From Arthrobacter sp. AK04 (lineage in GTDB: Bacteria; Actinomycetota; Actinomycetes; Actinomycetales; Micrococcaceae): a stretch of 60,543 nucleotides of DNA. Shown piece by piece: positions 7,635 through 15,553 of this stretch (the first letter of the stretch is position 1; each line of letters opens with the position of its first letter). The stretch spans positions 1 to 60,543 of the forward strand of contig NZ_JAJOMC010000025.1 of NCBI RefSeq assembly GCF_021129155.1, in the 5' to 3' direction. The position numbers were made by a program, and so were the translations under genes. The notes below the pieces were generated by a model that worked only from the letters and a program-made list of their open reading frames with translations, had not been told where the DNA came from and ran no database searches.

Positions 7635-8625
7635 ATGGAAATCAGAGCCGGGTTTCCGGCAGGGCTCGCCCCGCCGGTCAAAGTCGCACTGGCCCGCGCC
7701 ATCGAGAAGATGCCTCGCGGCGACGCATCCCACGCGGCCCTGCTATTTGAGCCCAAGTGGGATGGGTATAGGTGTGTTGCAGTCCGGGATGACCGCGGGG
7801 CCACGCTCTGGTCCCGGCAAGGGAAGGAACTAACCCAGTACTTCCCCGAACTCTGCTCGGCGATCGTTTCGGCCGTTCCCCCAGGATGCGTGATCGACGG
7901 CGAAGCCGTGATCTGGAGCCAAGGCCGGCTGAACTTCACCGCCCTGCAGCAACGCCTGGGCGCCGGACCAAAAACCCTTCCAGGGCTGGTAGCAGCGGCG
8001 CCTGCCAATTACGTGGCGTTCGATGTCCTGGCAGTTGCCGGTCATGACGCCCGGGACCTGCCGCTGACCCAGCGGCGCGCCCTCTTGGAAGAACTCGGCG
8101 ACGGCTGGGAGCCCCCGCTGTCCCTCTCCCCGACCACCACAGACCGGGAGGTGGCGGCACAGTGGTTCGAGGACCTGCCATCCACCGGAATCGAAGGGCT
8201 GGTTATCAAGGATTTGAACCAGCCATACACGCCAGGTGCCCGCTCGTGGCTGAAGCTCAAACACAGAGAAACCGTCGAAGTCATTTGCGGCGCGGTGGTC
8301 GGTCCTCGTCCTGGACGGCGAGCTGCGGATCGTGGGGCGCTCCACGCCACTCAAGGCGAGGGAAAGTCGGGAACTCGCGCGGTGGCTGCACCCGCCCGTG
8401 AGCGGGCATCCTTGGCCGGCCAGTGTGAAAGGTACGACCCTGGACAGGTTTAATCGCGACAAGGAACCCGTGGCCCTCACGCTCGTGGAACCCGTAGTTG
8501 TTGAGGTCTCCGCCGACACTGCCTGGTCAGGCAGATCCTTCCGGCATCCTTTGCGGATGCTCAGGGCCCGGCCGGAGCTGTCACCTACCGACGTCCCCGT
8601 GCCGGCCCGGCTTCACGCGAGTTAG
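7635..8625 (+). pseudogene. ATP-dependent DNA ligase, broken by a frameshift
   Basis: The first 220 codons give a ligase adenylation domain: FEPKWDGYRCVAV with the nucleotide-accepting Lys (about residue 38), CVIDGEAVIW, YVAFDVLAV and GIEGLVIKDLNQPY plus WLKLKHRE. After CGAVVGP near 8300 the correct sequence resumes one frame over: VLDGELRIVGRSTPLKARESRELARWLHP and on to ADTAWSGRSFRHPLR, ending at 8625. About eight residues also seem missing at the junction, so a small out-of-frame deletion is likely. As written, the frame ends at 8453 in 40 nonsense residues. The oligonucleotide-binding domain is lost. It resembles the LigC type. Confidence 0.85.
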
Positions 8626-8768
8626 CGATCCGTGCGGATCACGATGAGGTTCTGGCCTTCTTCCAGCAGCGCGTACAGGTTCTCCCGCGCTTCTTCATAG
8701 GTGTCGCCTTCGGCTTCGATGTAGTTGTAGCTGCCGTCCGGGTTGGTAATAGTGCCGGTGATTATCAC
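8622..8768 (-). CDS. 48-residue acidic hypothetical protein
   Basis: A GTG-initiated frame gives MIITGTITNPDGSYN...EEGQNLIVIRTDR, 48 residues, with beta-type N-terminus and an acidic helical centre (EAEGDTYEEARENLYALLEEG). An in-frame stop just upstream fixes the start. It begins 9 bases after the stop codon of the SRAP gene and probably shares its transcript; the fold recalls short HicB-like proteins, but that is only an impression. It ends tail-to-tail against the ligase remnant. Confidence 0.65.
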   Translation of the reverse strand: MIITGTITNPDGSYNYIEAEGDTYEEARENLYALLEEGQNLIVIRTDR

Positions 8769-8777
8769 CGCACGAGT

Positions 8778-9494
8778 CTAATGGGGTGCAGGTTCGGCGG
8801 GCTCGATGAGCTCTGGTCCGTTGTTGCGCACGCTGTTGACTCGGGGGCTGACAATGCGAGGTGTCAGGGTCGGTTCCGGCAGGGAGTCGAGCAGGTGCTG
8901 GATGTCGCTCTTGTCGGTCAAGTCCGGGTCGAGCCATTCCGCGAAGCGGTCCCGGGGAATGATCACTGGGGACCTGTCGTGGACGTACCCCAGGGCGTCC
9001 TGGGTGGTCGTGGTGAGCACCGTGCAGCTGAGCAGCCACCGTTCCGGGTCATCCTCAGCCAGCGATGGATCCGCCCACCACTCGTACAGGCCGGCGAAGC
9101 CCAGCAAGGGCTCCTTCTCGGAGTACAGGTAGTTCGGGATCTTCTTCCCGTCCTCGGTCTTCTGCCACTCGTAATAGCCCTCGGCCGGGACGATTGCCCG
9201 GCGCTTCACGGCGGCTTTCCGGAAGGACGGCTTCTCCAGGATCGACTCGCTGCGGGCGTTGATCAGCTTGGAGCCGATCTTGATGTCCTTCGCCCAGGAC
9301 GGAACCAAACCCCAACGGGCAACGAGGAGGTGCCGGTCAATGGTGCCATCATCCAAACGCTCGGCAACGATCGGCACGCTCTGGGTTGGCGCAACATTCC
9401 AGCTCGGCGGAGGGGGGCTTCCCTCCACCTCTTTAGCCTCAAAGTGGCTCAGTAGGTCCCCGGTGGCTTTGGACATCACATATCTGCCGCACAT
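8778..9494 (-). CDS. SRAP (YedK/HMCES-like) abasic-site peptidase
   Basis: A 238-residue SOS-response-associated peptidase. Met is followed directly by the catalytic Cys (MCGRYVM). WNVAPTQSVPIV carries the conserved Asn, NARSES the DNA-binding loop, VPAEGYYEW the catalytic Glu, and GYVHDRSPVII the catalytic His. The family forms a thiazolidine crosslink with abasic sites in single-stranded DNA and protects them. It is convergent with umuDC and the ligase remnant, forming a DNA-damage island. No SOS box was found upstream. Confidence 0.92.
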   Translation of the reverse strand: MCGRYVMSKATGDLLSHFEAKEVEGSPPPPSWNVAPTQSVPIVAERLDDGTIDRHLLVARWGLVPSWAKDIKIGSKLINARSESILEKPSFRKAAVKRRAIVPAEGYYEWQKTEDGKKIPNYLYSEKEPLLGFAGLYEWWADPSLAEDDPERWLLSCTVLTTTTQDALGYVHDRSPVIIPRDRFAEWLDPDLTDKSDIQHLLDSLPEPTLTPRIVSPRVNSVRNNGPELIEPAEPAPH

Positions 9495-9595
9495 GAGGCC
9501 ATTCTGCCCGAAGGCCTAGAGGTGCGCTGCGGCAACCTTGACAACTTTTAGATGGCCTTCCGACGAGTAAGCACCTCGTCGGGCAGACTTACGCA

Positions 9596-10300
9596 GTGAG
9601 CAAATTCCGGGACCAAGTATGGATCAATCGCACACCACTTGAGCGATTCCTCTTAATTGTCGTTGTTTTGTGCCTCGTTCTCCTGGCCACAGACGCGATA
9701 TGCGCAATGAGAGGACTCCCTTGGGATTGGGGCACTACTGCCGACTGGTTCACCGGTGTGGTTACTTTGGGGGGCTTTGTTGGCGCCACTTTGGCATTGA
9801 GAGTCCAAACAAAGGCATTGAAAATCCAGACCGACCAGCACAATGACGCTCTCTCTAAGGAGCAGGAAGCGCAGAACAAAGAGCTGCAGCAAGAGCGGGA
9901 TGCCGCCAAGGAAGAAAAATGGAAGTGCGCGAATCGCACCACGCTGGTTGTCACCGCTCAGCGTGGAGACCGGCAGTACAACTATGTCCACAAGCCTCCT
10001 CTCACTGTGACCTGCGAGTTCCGAGCTCCTAAGGGTTTCGTTCTTAGCAATGTGCAGCTCATCGCACCTCCCCTTCCCTCTTTTTTCAAGGAGGGTAGCC
10101 GGACAGATACACATTGTGACTCTTTGGAGCATAGCCGGCCTATGAAGTGGGAGATGCTGGGCCCTTATTGGCCCGCCGCCAATGGGGACGAAAAAGATGC
10201 AAGGGCGTGGGTCGAGCGTCGCACGTCCGTTGTCTTTACCGATGAACGGGACGTTACTTGGCTTCGTAGCGGTTCAGGGCAGCTGACCGAGGTGAAGTAA
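9596..10300 (+). CDS. Membrane-anchored coiled-coil protein
   Basis: A 234-residue protein starting at GTG. Two hydrophobic spans lie at about residues 18-38 and 48-68, followed by a charged heptad-like coiled coil (QTDQHNDALSKEQEAQNKELQQERDAAKEEK, about 75-107) and a beta-rich cytoplasmic domain. No family recognised. Its G+C content is lower than that of neighbouring genes, consistent with recent acquisition. It stands alone between the SRAP gene and the duplicated sigma module. Confidence 0.7.
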   Translation: MSKFRDQVWINRTPLERFLLIVVVLCLVLLATDAICAMRGLPWDWGTTADWFTGVVTLGGFVGATLALRVQTKALKIQTDQHNDALSKEQEAQNKELQQERDAAKEEKWKCANRTTLVVTAQRGDRQYNYVHKPPLTVTCEFRAPKGFVLSNVQLIAPPLPSFFKEGSRTDTHCDSLEHSRPMKWEMLGPYWPAANGDEKDARAWVERRTSVVFTDERDVTWLRSGSGQLTEVK

Positions 10301-10491
10301 CCAGGAGTGTCCCTTGGCATTGGGTGGGGTCCGTTCGCTTCTCGGAAACGAAGGAATCCGAGAAAGTCTCAAATCGAGAATGTCGGGGCGATCGCTCCAC
10401 CGGACCCTGGTTCTTGTGGAGTTTGCCGATAAATGGCGGCGTTTTGTTACCGCTCTTTGTCGCACCACTGCGCGCCTGCTGTCTTGAATCT
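10301..10491. other. Remnant of a resolvase-associated end
   Basis: No gene. TTCTCGGA at 10339-10346 is inverted as TCCGAGAA at 10357-10364, followed by another TCTC/GAGA pair, resembling recombinase half-sites. Positions 10403-10470 carry, in reverse orientation, a diverged copy of the block preceding the second resolvase (20266-20323), with CGATAAATGGCGG as the best-kept part. Confidence 0.4.
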
Positions 10492-10496
10492 CTAGT

Positions 10497-10522
10497 GTTT
10501 CGAGGCGCAGAGGTTTCAAGAC
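10497..10522. repeat. Resolvase-type 26-bp dyad at left edge of copy 1
   Basis: GTTTCGAGGC-gcagag-GTTTCAAGAC has the 10-6-10 layout of the res site I at 19510-19535. Its right half (reverse complement GTCTTGAAAC) differs by one base from a half-site in the res region of the first resolvase, GTCTCGAAAC at 19619. Confidence 0.45.
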
Positions 10523-10684
10523 ACTTAAACTCGATGGGACCAGGGGTGAGCAAAGGCACGATACAAAGGGGCGAAGCAGGATCTCTCAGTCCTCGTAAGC
10601 GGAAGCCTAGAACCGTTCCATTTTGAGATCGCTTCTCTGCGCGCTTGGACTACGGGGATGGGTTCGGTCCGCGGCAAGGTGAGC

Positions 10685-11236
10685 TCAGATAGGCGCAGCT
10701 TGTACGCGGGTGGAGCCTTCTCTTTCGCAATCGATCTCTTCCAGCGCTACGCGCAACTGCTGCTTTGCCCGTGATAACCGTGAGCGGGCTGTCGACGCGT
10801 TGATGCCCAGAACGGCTGCTGCCTCGTGAGACGCCAAGCCATCCCAGTAGGTGAGTCGGACGAGCTCGGCATCCTCGTCCGGCAGTCGATCGAGTGCGTC
10901 CCGCAGCTCGATCGCCGTGTCATCCCATGTGGGCCCGTTCAAGAGCCGCATGTCGTTCACCAGCCGCTCTACCGCCGCAGAACGACGTGCCAACGTGCGA
11001 CGGGAATCCCGCAATACGTTATGCGCGGTAACGAACAGCCACATCCGCCCCTGAGTCGGGTCAGTCGGCACTCTTCGGCGTAACTTCCAGGCGGTGAGCA
11101 ACAACTCACCGAGCGCCTCCGCTGCATCGGAGTCGTTTAGAAGGCGTCGCTGGAAGTAGCGCAGCAGGTCCTCTGCATTGTGTCGGACGAGTTCGTCGAT
11201 CGACGTCGCCGCCTCCCGTCCGCTGGTCACCGGCAA
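10685..11236 (-). CDS. ECF RNA polymerase sigma factor, copy 1
   Basis: A 183-residue sigma-70 family protein of ECF size. Region 2 spans about residues 15-80 (DLLRYFQRRLLNDSDAAEALGELLL, then MWLFVTAHNVLRDSRR) and region 4 about 110-165 (RLPDEDAELVRLTYWDGLASHEAAAVLG, then TARSRLSRAKQQLR). It overlaps the upstream membrane-protein gene by 10 bases, so the two are translationally coupled, with the membrane gene first. Identical to the product of 12128-12679. Targets unknown; no -35/-10 motif could be assigned. Confidence 0.88.
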   Translation of the reverse strand: MPVTSGREAATSIDELVRHNAEDLLRYFQRRLLNDSDAAEALGELLLTAWKLRRRVPTDPTQGRMWLFVTAHNVLRDSRRTLARRSAAVERLVNDMRLLNGPTWDDTAIELRDALDRLPDEDAELVRLTYWDGLASHEAAAVLGINASTARSRLSRAKQQLRVALEEIDCEREGSTRVQAAPI

Positions 11237-11814
11237 CCCTGCGCCATGCTGAATAGCATCACGGAATCTTTCTCGTCCGAGAGCAGACCACGGTCCTTCA
11301 GCTCGGCAAACAGGAGGTCCGCAGCTGTGCGGCGCATTGCGTCCTGTGCGATCTCTTCCGGAGTGTGGTGCACGACTCCTGGGGTACCGTCGCTGTACGG
11401 GCGGCCATTTTCCGACTCAAGCTCCACCGTCCACTTCGAGGTGTCAAGTGCGTCGAGGTCGAGCCCTGCGAGGATCTCACGGGCGGCGATAACAACCGGT
11501 GCGTCGTCGGTGACTCCGTCTGGCTTCACTTGGAGCCCGGTGAAACAGGTCTGACCGTTAGGTCCAGGGAACTGGTGCACGTTGTCGGCTGTCCAACCCC
11601 AGGGCGTGTTCAGGCCATTGCCTGCGACAGCGACCGTCCCGCCTCCGACAATCACGACCGAAGCCGCCACGCCCACTGCCCATTTGTGCAGCCTACGCCC
11701 ACGTCGTGCGCCCGCTTCTTGCAAGATGCGTGTGCTGTGCTCGGCCAGCCCCAGCGGACTGGATACGTGCGGTGCCGCCGCACGGATTCGTGTTTCGAGA
11801 TCGAAGTCATTCAT
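11227..11814 (-). CDS. Single-pass membrane protein paired with ECF sigma, copy 1 (possible anti-sigma)
   Basis: A 195-residue protein: cytoplasmic N-terminus of about 43 residues (MNDFDLETRIRAAAPH...), one hydrophobic span (WAVGVAASVVIVGGGTVAVAG, about 45-65), then an external domain containing single Cys residues. The topology suits an anti-sigma or sensor, but no zinc-binding anti-sigma motif (HxxxCxxC) is present. Position as first gene of the pair is unusual, as anti-sigma genes commonly follow their sigma genes. Identical to the product of 12670-13257. Confidence 0.75.
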   Translation of the reverse strand: MNDFDLETRIRAAAPHVSSPLGLAEHSTRILQEAGARRGRRLHKWAVGVAASVVIVGGGTVAVAGNGLNTPWGWTADNVHQFPGPNGQTCFTGLQVKPDGVTDDAPVVIAAREILAGLDLDALDTSKWTVELESENGRPYSDGTPGVVHHTPEEIAQDAMRRTAADLLFAELKDRGLLSDEKDSVMLFSMAQGCR

Positions 11815-11939
11815 TACGGTGTCGCCTTCCTGAGAGAAGCTTTACCAGTACATGGCCGCAAACCGCACGACTGTCCACCGCTGGCCCGAATTTCTCCAGG
11901 CCAGAGCTGGCCTGCGTCACGCCATCGCACAACCCTAGT

Positions 11940-11965
11940 GTTTCGAGGCGCAGAGGTTTCAAGAC
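11940..11965. repeat. Resolvase-type 26-bp dyad between the two copies
   Basis: Identical to the dyad at 10497-10522. It lies at the junction of the two repeat units, where a recombinase-made or recombination-made joint is expected. Confidence 0.45.
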
Positions 11966-12127
11966 ACTTAAACTCGATGGGACCAGGGGTGAGCAAAGGC
12001 ACGATACAAAGGGGCGAAGCAGGATCTCTCAGTCCTCGTAAGCGGAAGCCTAGAACCGTTCCATTTTGAGATCGCTTCTCTGCGCGCTTGGACTACGGGG
12101 ATGGGTTCGGTCCGCGGCAAGGTGAGC

Positions 12128-12679
12128 TCAGATAGGCGCAGCTTGTACGCGGGTGGAGCCTTCTCTTTCGCAATCGATCTCTTCCAGCGCTACGCGCAAC
12201 TGCTGCTTTGCCCGTGATAACCGTGAGCGGGCTGTCGACGCGTTGATGCCCAGAACGGCTGCTGCCTCGTGAGACGCCAAGCCATCCCAGTAGGTGAGTC
12301 GGACGAGCTCGGCATCCTCGTCCGGCAGTCGATCGAGTGCGTCCCGCAGCTCGATCGCCGTGTCATCCCATGTGGGCCCGTTCAAGAGCCGCATGTCGTT
12401 CACCAGCCGCTCTACCGCCGCAGAACGACGTGCCAACGTGCGACGGGAATCCCGCAATACGTTATGCGCGGTAACGAACAGCCACATCCGCCCCTGAGTC
12501 GGGTCAGTCGGCACTCTTCGGCGTAACTTCCAGGCGGTGAGCAACAACTCACCGAGCGCCTCCGCTGCATCGGAGTCGTTTAGAAGGCGTCGCTGGAAGT
12601 AGCGCAGCAGGTCCTCTGCATTGTGTCGGACGAGTTCGTCGATCGACGTCGCCGCCTCCCGTCCGCTGGTCACCGGCAA
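12128..12679 (-). CDS. ECF RNA polymerase sigma factor, copy 2
   Basis: Same 183-residue ECF sigma factor as at 10685-11236 with no residue difference. It overlaps its own membrane-protein partner by 10 bases in the same way. Two intact copies should raise the dose of both sigma and partner equally. Confidence 0.88.
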   Translation of the reverse strand: MPVTSGREAATSIDELVRHNAEDLLRYFQRRLLNDSDAAEALGELLLTAWKLRRRVPTDPTQGRMWLFVTAHNVLRDSRRTLARRSAAVERLVNDMRLLNGPTWDDTAIELRDALDRLPDEDAELVRLTYWDGLASHEAAAVLGINASTARSRLSRAKQQLRVALEEIDCEREGSTRVQAAPI

Positions 12680-13257
12680 CCCTGCGCCATGCTGAATAGC
12701 ATCACGGAATCTTTCTCGTCCGAGAGCAGACCACGGTCCTTCAGCTCGGCAAACAGGAGGTCCGCAGCTGTGCGGCGCATTGCGTCCTGTGCGATCTCTT
12801 CCGGAGTGTGGTGCACGACTCCTGGGGTACCGTCGCTGTACGGGCGGCCATTTTCCGACTCAAGCTCCACCGTCCACTTCGAGGTGTCAAGTGCGTCGAG
12901 GTCGAGCCCTGCGAGGATCTCACGGGCGGCGATAACAACCGGTGCGTCGTCGGTGACTCCGTCTGGCTTCACTTGGAGCCCGGTGAAACAGGTCTGACCG
13001 TTAGGTCCAGGGAACTGGTGCACGTTGTCGGCTGTCCAACCCCAGGGCGTGTTCAGGCCATTGCCTGCGACAGCGACCGTCCCGCCTCCGACAATCACGA
13101 CCGAAGCCGCCACGCCCACTGCCCATTTGTGCAGCCTACGCCCACGTCGTGCGCCCGCTTCTTGCAAGATGCGTGTGCTGTGCTCGGCCAGCCCCAGCGG
13201 ACTGGATACGTGCGGTGCCGCCGCACGGATTCGTGTTTCGAGATCGAAGTCATTCAT
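12670..13257 (-). CDS. Single-pass membrane protein paired with ECF sigma, copy 2
   Basis: Identical to the 195-residue product of 11227-11814: short cytoplasmic tail, one membrane span and an external C-terminal domain. It is the first gene of the duplicated operon; the upstream gap to the 13383 dyad contains its promoter region, which is repeated exactly before copy 1. Confidence 0.75.
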   Translation of the reverse strand: MNDFDLETRIRAAAPHVSSPLGLAEHSTRILQEAGARRGRRLHKWAVGVAASVVIVGGGTVAVAGNGLNTPWGWTADNVHQFPGPNGQTCFTGLQVKPDGVTDDAPVVIAAREILAGLDLDALDTSKWTVELESENGRPYSDGTPGVVHHTPEEIAQDAMRRTAADLLFAELKDRGLLSDEKDSVMLFSMAQGCR

Positions 13258-13382
13258 TACGGTGTCGCCTTCCTGAGAGAAGCTTTACCAGTACATGGCC
13301 GCAAACCGCACGACTGTCCACCGCTGGCCCGAATTTCTCCAGGCCAGAGCTGGCCTGCGTCACGCCATCGCACAACCCTAGG

Positions 13383-13408
13383 GATTCGAGGCGCCCAGCT
13401 TACGAGAC
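13383..13408. repeat. Resolvase-type dyad at right edge of the array
   Basis: GATTCGAGGC-gcccag-CTTACGAGAC again has 10-6-10 spacing. The right half reads GTCTCGTAAG in reverse complement, close to GTCTCGTATC and GTCTCATAAC of the res site I at 19510-19535. The preceding CTAGGGATTCGAGGCG recurs with one change at 19393-19408, just upstream of the first resolvase. Confidence 0.45.
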
Positions 13409-13479
13409 ACCTAGATTGGGAGCCTTATGGGTTCACCTCGACACTGAATGTGCATAGCTCTGTCGGACGTGGAGGGTGG

Positions 13480-13932
13480 CTAACTTCCCGGGCTGGTGGA
13501 TCTTCCCCGGCGGTGACGAAGGGCGATTATCAGTGTGGCAGCGGTCGCGAGGGCTGGAACTGTCAAGAAGACCTGTGCGCCGTTTGGCCCTGTGCTGATT
13601 AGTCCGGCGATGCCTATCCACCACAGCAGGGCAGAGGCAAATGCTGCCAGGGGCACAACTGAATGATGGGCGCCGGATAGGGTCACGTTCCTGTGTTTGT
13701 GTCGTCGTTGAAGCGGTTGGATTGGCCAGCGGCGTCTGGTGCGATTTCCGATCATGATGGTTCCGATGGTGGCCAGGGCCGGGATGGTCAGGAACATGAG
13801 CGCACCGCCTCCGGTGGTTATGACTCCGACGATGCCGATCCACCAGAGGAGGGCTGTTGTGAACGCCGCCAGAAGCACGAGGAGTGTTCTGCGGTTGGGC
13901 CTTGCCGTGGTCCATGCGTTTCGGTGGGTCAC
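13480..13932 (-). CDS. Four-helix membrane protein with internal duplication
   Basis: A 150-residue protein made of two similar halves. Each half has a span beginning LAAF-ALLWWIGI, a short loop with TTGGG or STGPNG, then FLT-PALAT and a second span, ending in basic residues (NRTRRR and ALRHRR). The ATG overlaps the stop of the upstream CU044_5270-like gene by 4 bases, so it is the third gene of the ECF operon. It could be a membrane partner in signalling; no function is known. Confidence 0.75.
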   Translation of the reverse strand: MTHRNAWTTARPNRRTLLVLLAAFTTALLWWIGIVGVITTGGGALMFLTIPALATIGTIMIGNRTRRRWPIQPLQRRHKHRNVTLSGAHHSVVPLAAFASALLWWIGIAGLISTGPNGAQVFLTVPALATAATLIIALRHRRGRSTSPGS

Positions 13933-14927
13933 TTTACTGGTCCTCCGGCCTCCTGGGCTGGCTGGTTGGCGGGCGGTGCTGACCCCACGATGCTGTAGTC
14001 AATGGCGGTATGGGCTATGAGGTTATTCGCTCCTACTCCAAAGATCGCATAGGTGGTGACCACTCGTTCGCCGATGACCAGGCCAGTGGCCGGGTCAATG
14101 ATGATTTCATCGCGTTGTCCGGCCCGGAGCGGCTCAGATCTTCCGATTGCGATCCCTGGTTTGCCATCGAAGTTGGTTTGTTCGCTGGCGTTCACCCCCG
14201 GGATTAAGGCCAGAGCCTCATAGAGACCGGCGCGCAGGTCCGCTGAGATGAGTCCGGTCCGCAACAGATCTGTGATGCGCACGAAGTTGTCCTCGTCCCT
14301 GGAGGCGGACCCACCCTGATATTGGGCATTGAAGTGATCGATCAGGGCTTTGCCTTCGCGTGGCAGGTCCTGGATTTCCTGGTCACTGATTACGGTCCAC
14401 GGGATCCCGTAGAACTCGCCATTAGGCGCGTGAATGGTGTCCTTCTGACCGGGGCGCGGGGCCCCTGATCCCCAGTCTCGATCCAGTACCCAGTCCCGGG
14501 AGGGGTCCCCTGGAACATACACGTCGATGGTCTGGGCGTTCATGTGGGTCTCGATCGTGTTCCCGGAGACCAGCCAGTTTGCGTGCGTATGGACTCGCAG
14601 GTACTCGCCCCGGCCCGGGGTGGGGTCGGAAAAGGCCATGGTCTGTTCGGCTGCTGACCGCAGGAGACTTGCCGCATGGGCGCTTTGGATCGATATATTG
14701 GTTTGCCCCAAAACGATCACGCCGAGACTGGCTGCGGCCATTGTCAGTACCACTCGGCGCGTGCGGTGCGGCCGACGAATCGAGTCACGATCTCTGTCCA
14801 CGAGATCGGTTGCATCGCTGCCCGAGCTCCCGGTTAGCCGTCTGCGGGGGAATTCTTGTTCCGCCATGTCTACGAGCTGCCTGCGAAGCGCATCGCTCCT
14901 GTCGGGCTGGAACTGATGGGTTTTCAT
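13929..14927 (-). CDS. CU044_5270-like sigma-linked membrane protein
   Basis: A 332-residue protein with a roughly 58-residue cytoplasmic N-terminus, one membrane span (RRVVLTMAAASLGVIVLGQTN) and a large external domain with repeated YLRVHTHANWLV, DVYVPGDPSRDWV and DEIIIDPATGLVIGERVV, the pattern of the CU044_5270 family often encoded next to ECF sigma factors. It overlaps the sigma gene at its start and the small membrane gene at its end by 4 bases each. Probably acts as the membrane sensor/regulator of the sigma factor. Confidence 0.7.
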   Translation of the reverse strand: MKTHQFQPDRSDALRRQLVDMAEQEFPRRRLTGSSGSDATDLVDRDRDSIRRPHRTRRVVLTMAAASLGVIVLGQTNISIQSAHAASLLRSAAEQTMAFSDPTPGRGEYLRVHTHANWLVSGNTIETHMNAQTIDVYVPGDPSRDWVLDRDWGSGAPRPGQKDTIHAPNGEFYGIPWTVISDQEIQDLPREGKALIDHFNAQYQGGSASRDEDNFVRITDLLRTGLISADLRAGLYEALALIPGVNASEQTNFDGKPGIAIGRSEPLRAGQRDEIIIDPATGLVIGERVVTTYAIFGVGANNLIAHTAIDYSIVGSAPPANQPAQEAGGPVK

Positions 14928-15553
14928 AAGGGCCTCTGTCCTTGCGCGGCCTGCCGGTCGATCGCATACGTGCTGGAAACTTCGTCATATAAATCCCCGA
15001 GCCTTGCTTTGGCCCGGTTCAGTCTGGATTTCACGGTGCCTTCGGGGACGCCGAGTGCGGCCGCAGCGTCTCGTATGCTCATTTCTTCAACCACACAGAG
15101 CGTCAGCACGTTACGGTCCCCTGGGCGCAGCCGTGCAAAAGCCCGCTCTAACGTGGCGGCCTCAAACTCCTGCTGATCCCCGTCGGCGAACGCCTCAGCG
15201 ATATCAGGGCTGTTGGCTGGTGGGGGGAGCCGGCCCAGGAAGCTCCTGTACCGCCGGCGTTGGCGCAGCTCGTTCCGGAGTGTGTTGTTCGCAGTAACCA
15301 GCAACCAGGCAACAATGGACCCGTTCACCATCCGCACGTACTCCCGGCGACGCCACGCCTCATAAAACACCATCGCCGTGACGTCCTCGGCTGCGTGAGC
15401 GGAGCCTATGACCCCCAGTGCGTGATGCAGCACTCTGTCACGGTGACGGTCGAAGACTGCGCCAAAGGCGTCACCGTCCCCATTTACGACGAGCCTCCAA
15501 AGAACCTCGTCTGTCCCTTCCAAATCTCCGCCCATACCCCATAGTGTCCGCAC
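14924..15553 (-). CDS. ECF RNA polymerase sigma factor (second type)
   Basis: A 209-residue sigma-70 protein distinct from the duplicated pair. Region 2: FGAVFDRHRDRVLHHALGVIGSAHAAEDVTAMVFYEAWRRR, then VAWLLVTANNTLRNELRQRRRY. Region 4: ARLRPGDRNVLTLCVVEEMSIRDAAAALGVPEGTVKSRLNRAKARL. The first gene of a three-gene operon with the CU044_5270-like protein and the duplicated-half membrane protein. The GTG at 15553 or ATG at 15535 may start it; the latter gives MGGDLEGTDEVLW. Confidence 0.88.
   Translation of the reverse strand: MRTLWGMGGDLEGTDEVLWRLVVNGDGDAFGAVFDRHRDRVLHHALGVIGSAHAAEDVTAMVFYEAWRRREYVRMVNGSIVAWLLVTANNTLRNELRQRRRYRSFLGRLPPPANSPDIAEAFADGDQQEFEAATLERAFARLRPGDRNVLTLCVVEEMSIRDAAAALGVPEGTVKSRLNRAKARLGDLYDEVSSTYAIDRQAAQGQRPL

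Larger units (their letters stand above)
10492..11934. repeat. 1443-bp tandem repeat, copy 1
   Basis: Everything from CTAGTGTTTCGAGG at 10492 is repeated at an offset of exactly 1443 bases from 11935. Both copies contain the same two overlapping genes, whose predicted proteins are identical residue for residue. The junctions fall at CTAG. Identity this complete implies a very recent duplication or continuing homogenisation. Confidence 0.95.
11935..13377. repeat. 1443-bp tandem repeat, copy 2
   Basis: Second copy of the sigma/membrane-protein unit. Its left junction reads cacaacc-CTAG-tgtttcgagg. The sequence after its right end reads CTAGGGATTCGAGGCG, a diverged version of the unit start, showing that related edge sequences flank the array. 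Confidence 0.95.

Noticed and set aside
10324..10626. 100-codon frame running into the tandem repeat
   Set aside because: Crosses the repeat boundary, and the repeated part also appears as a tail of unrelated frames; composition is not protein-like.
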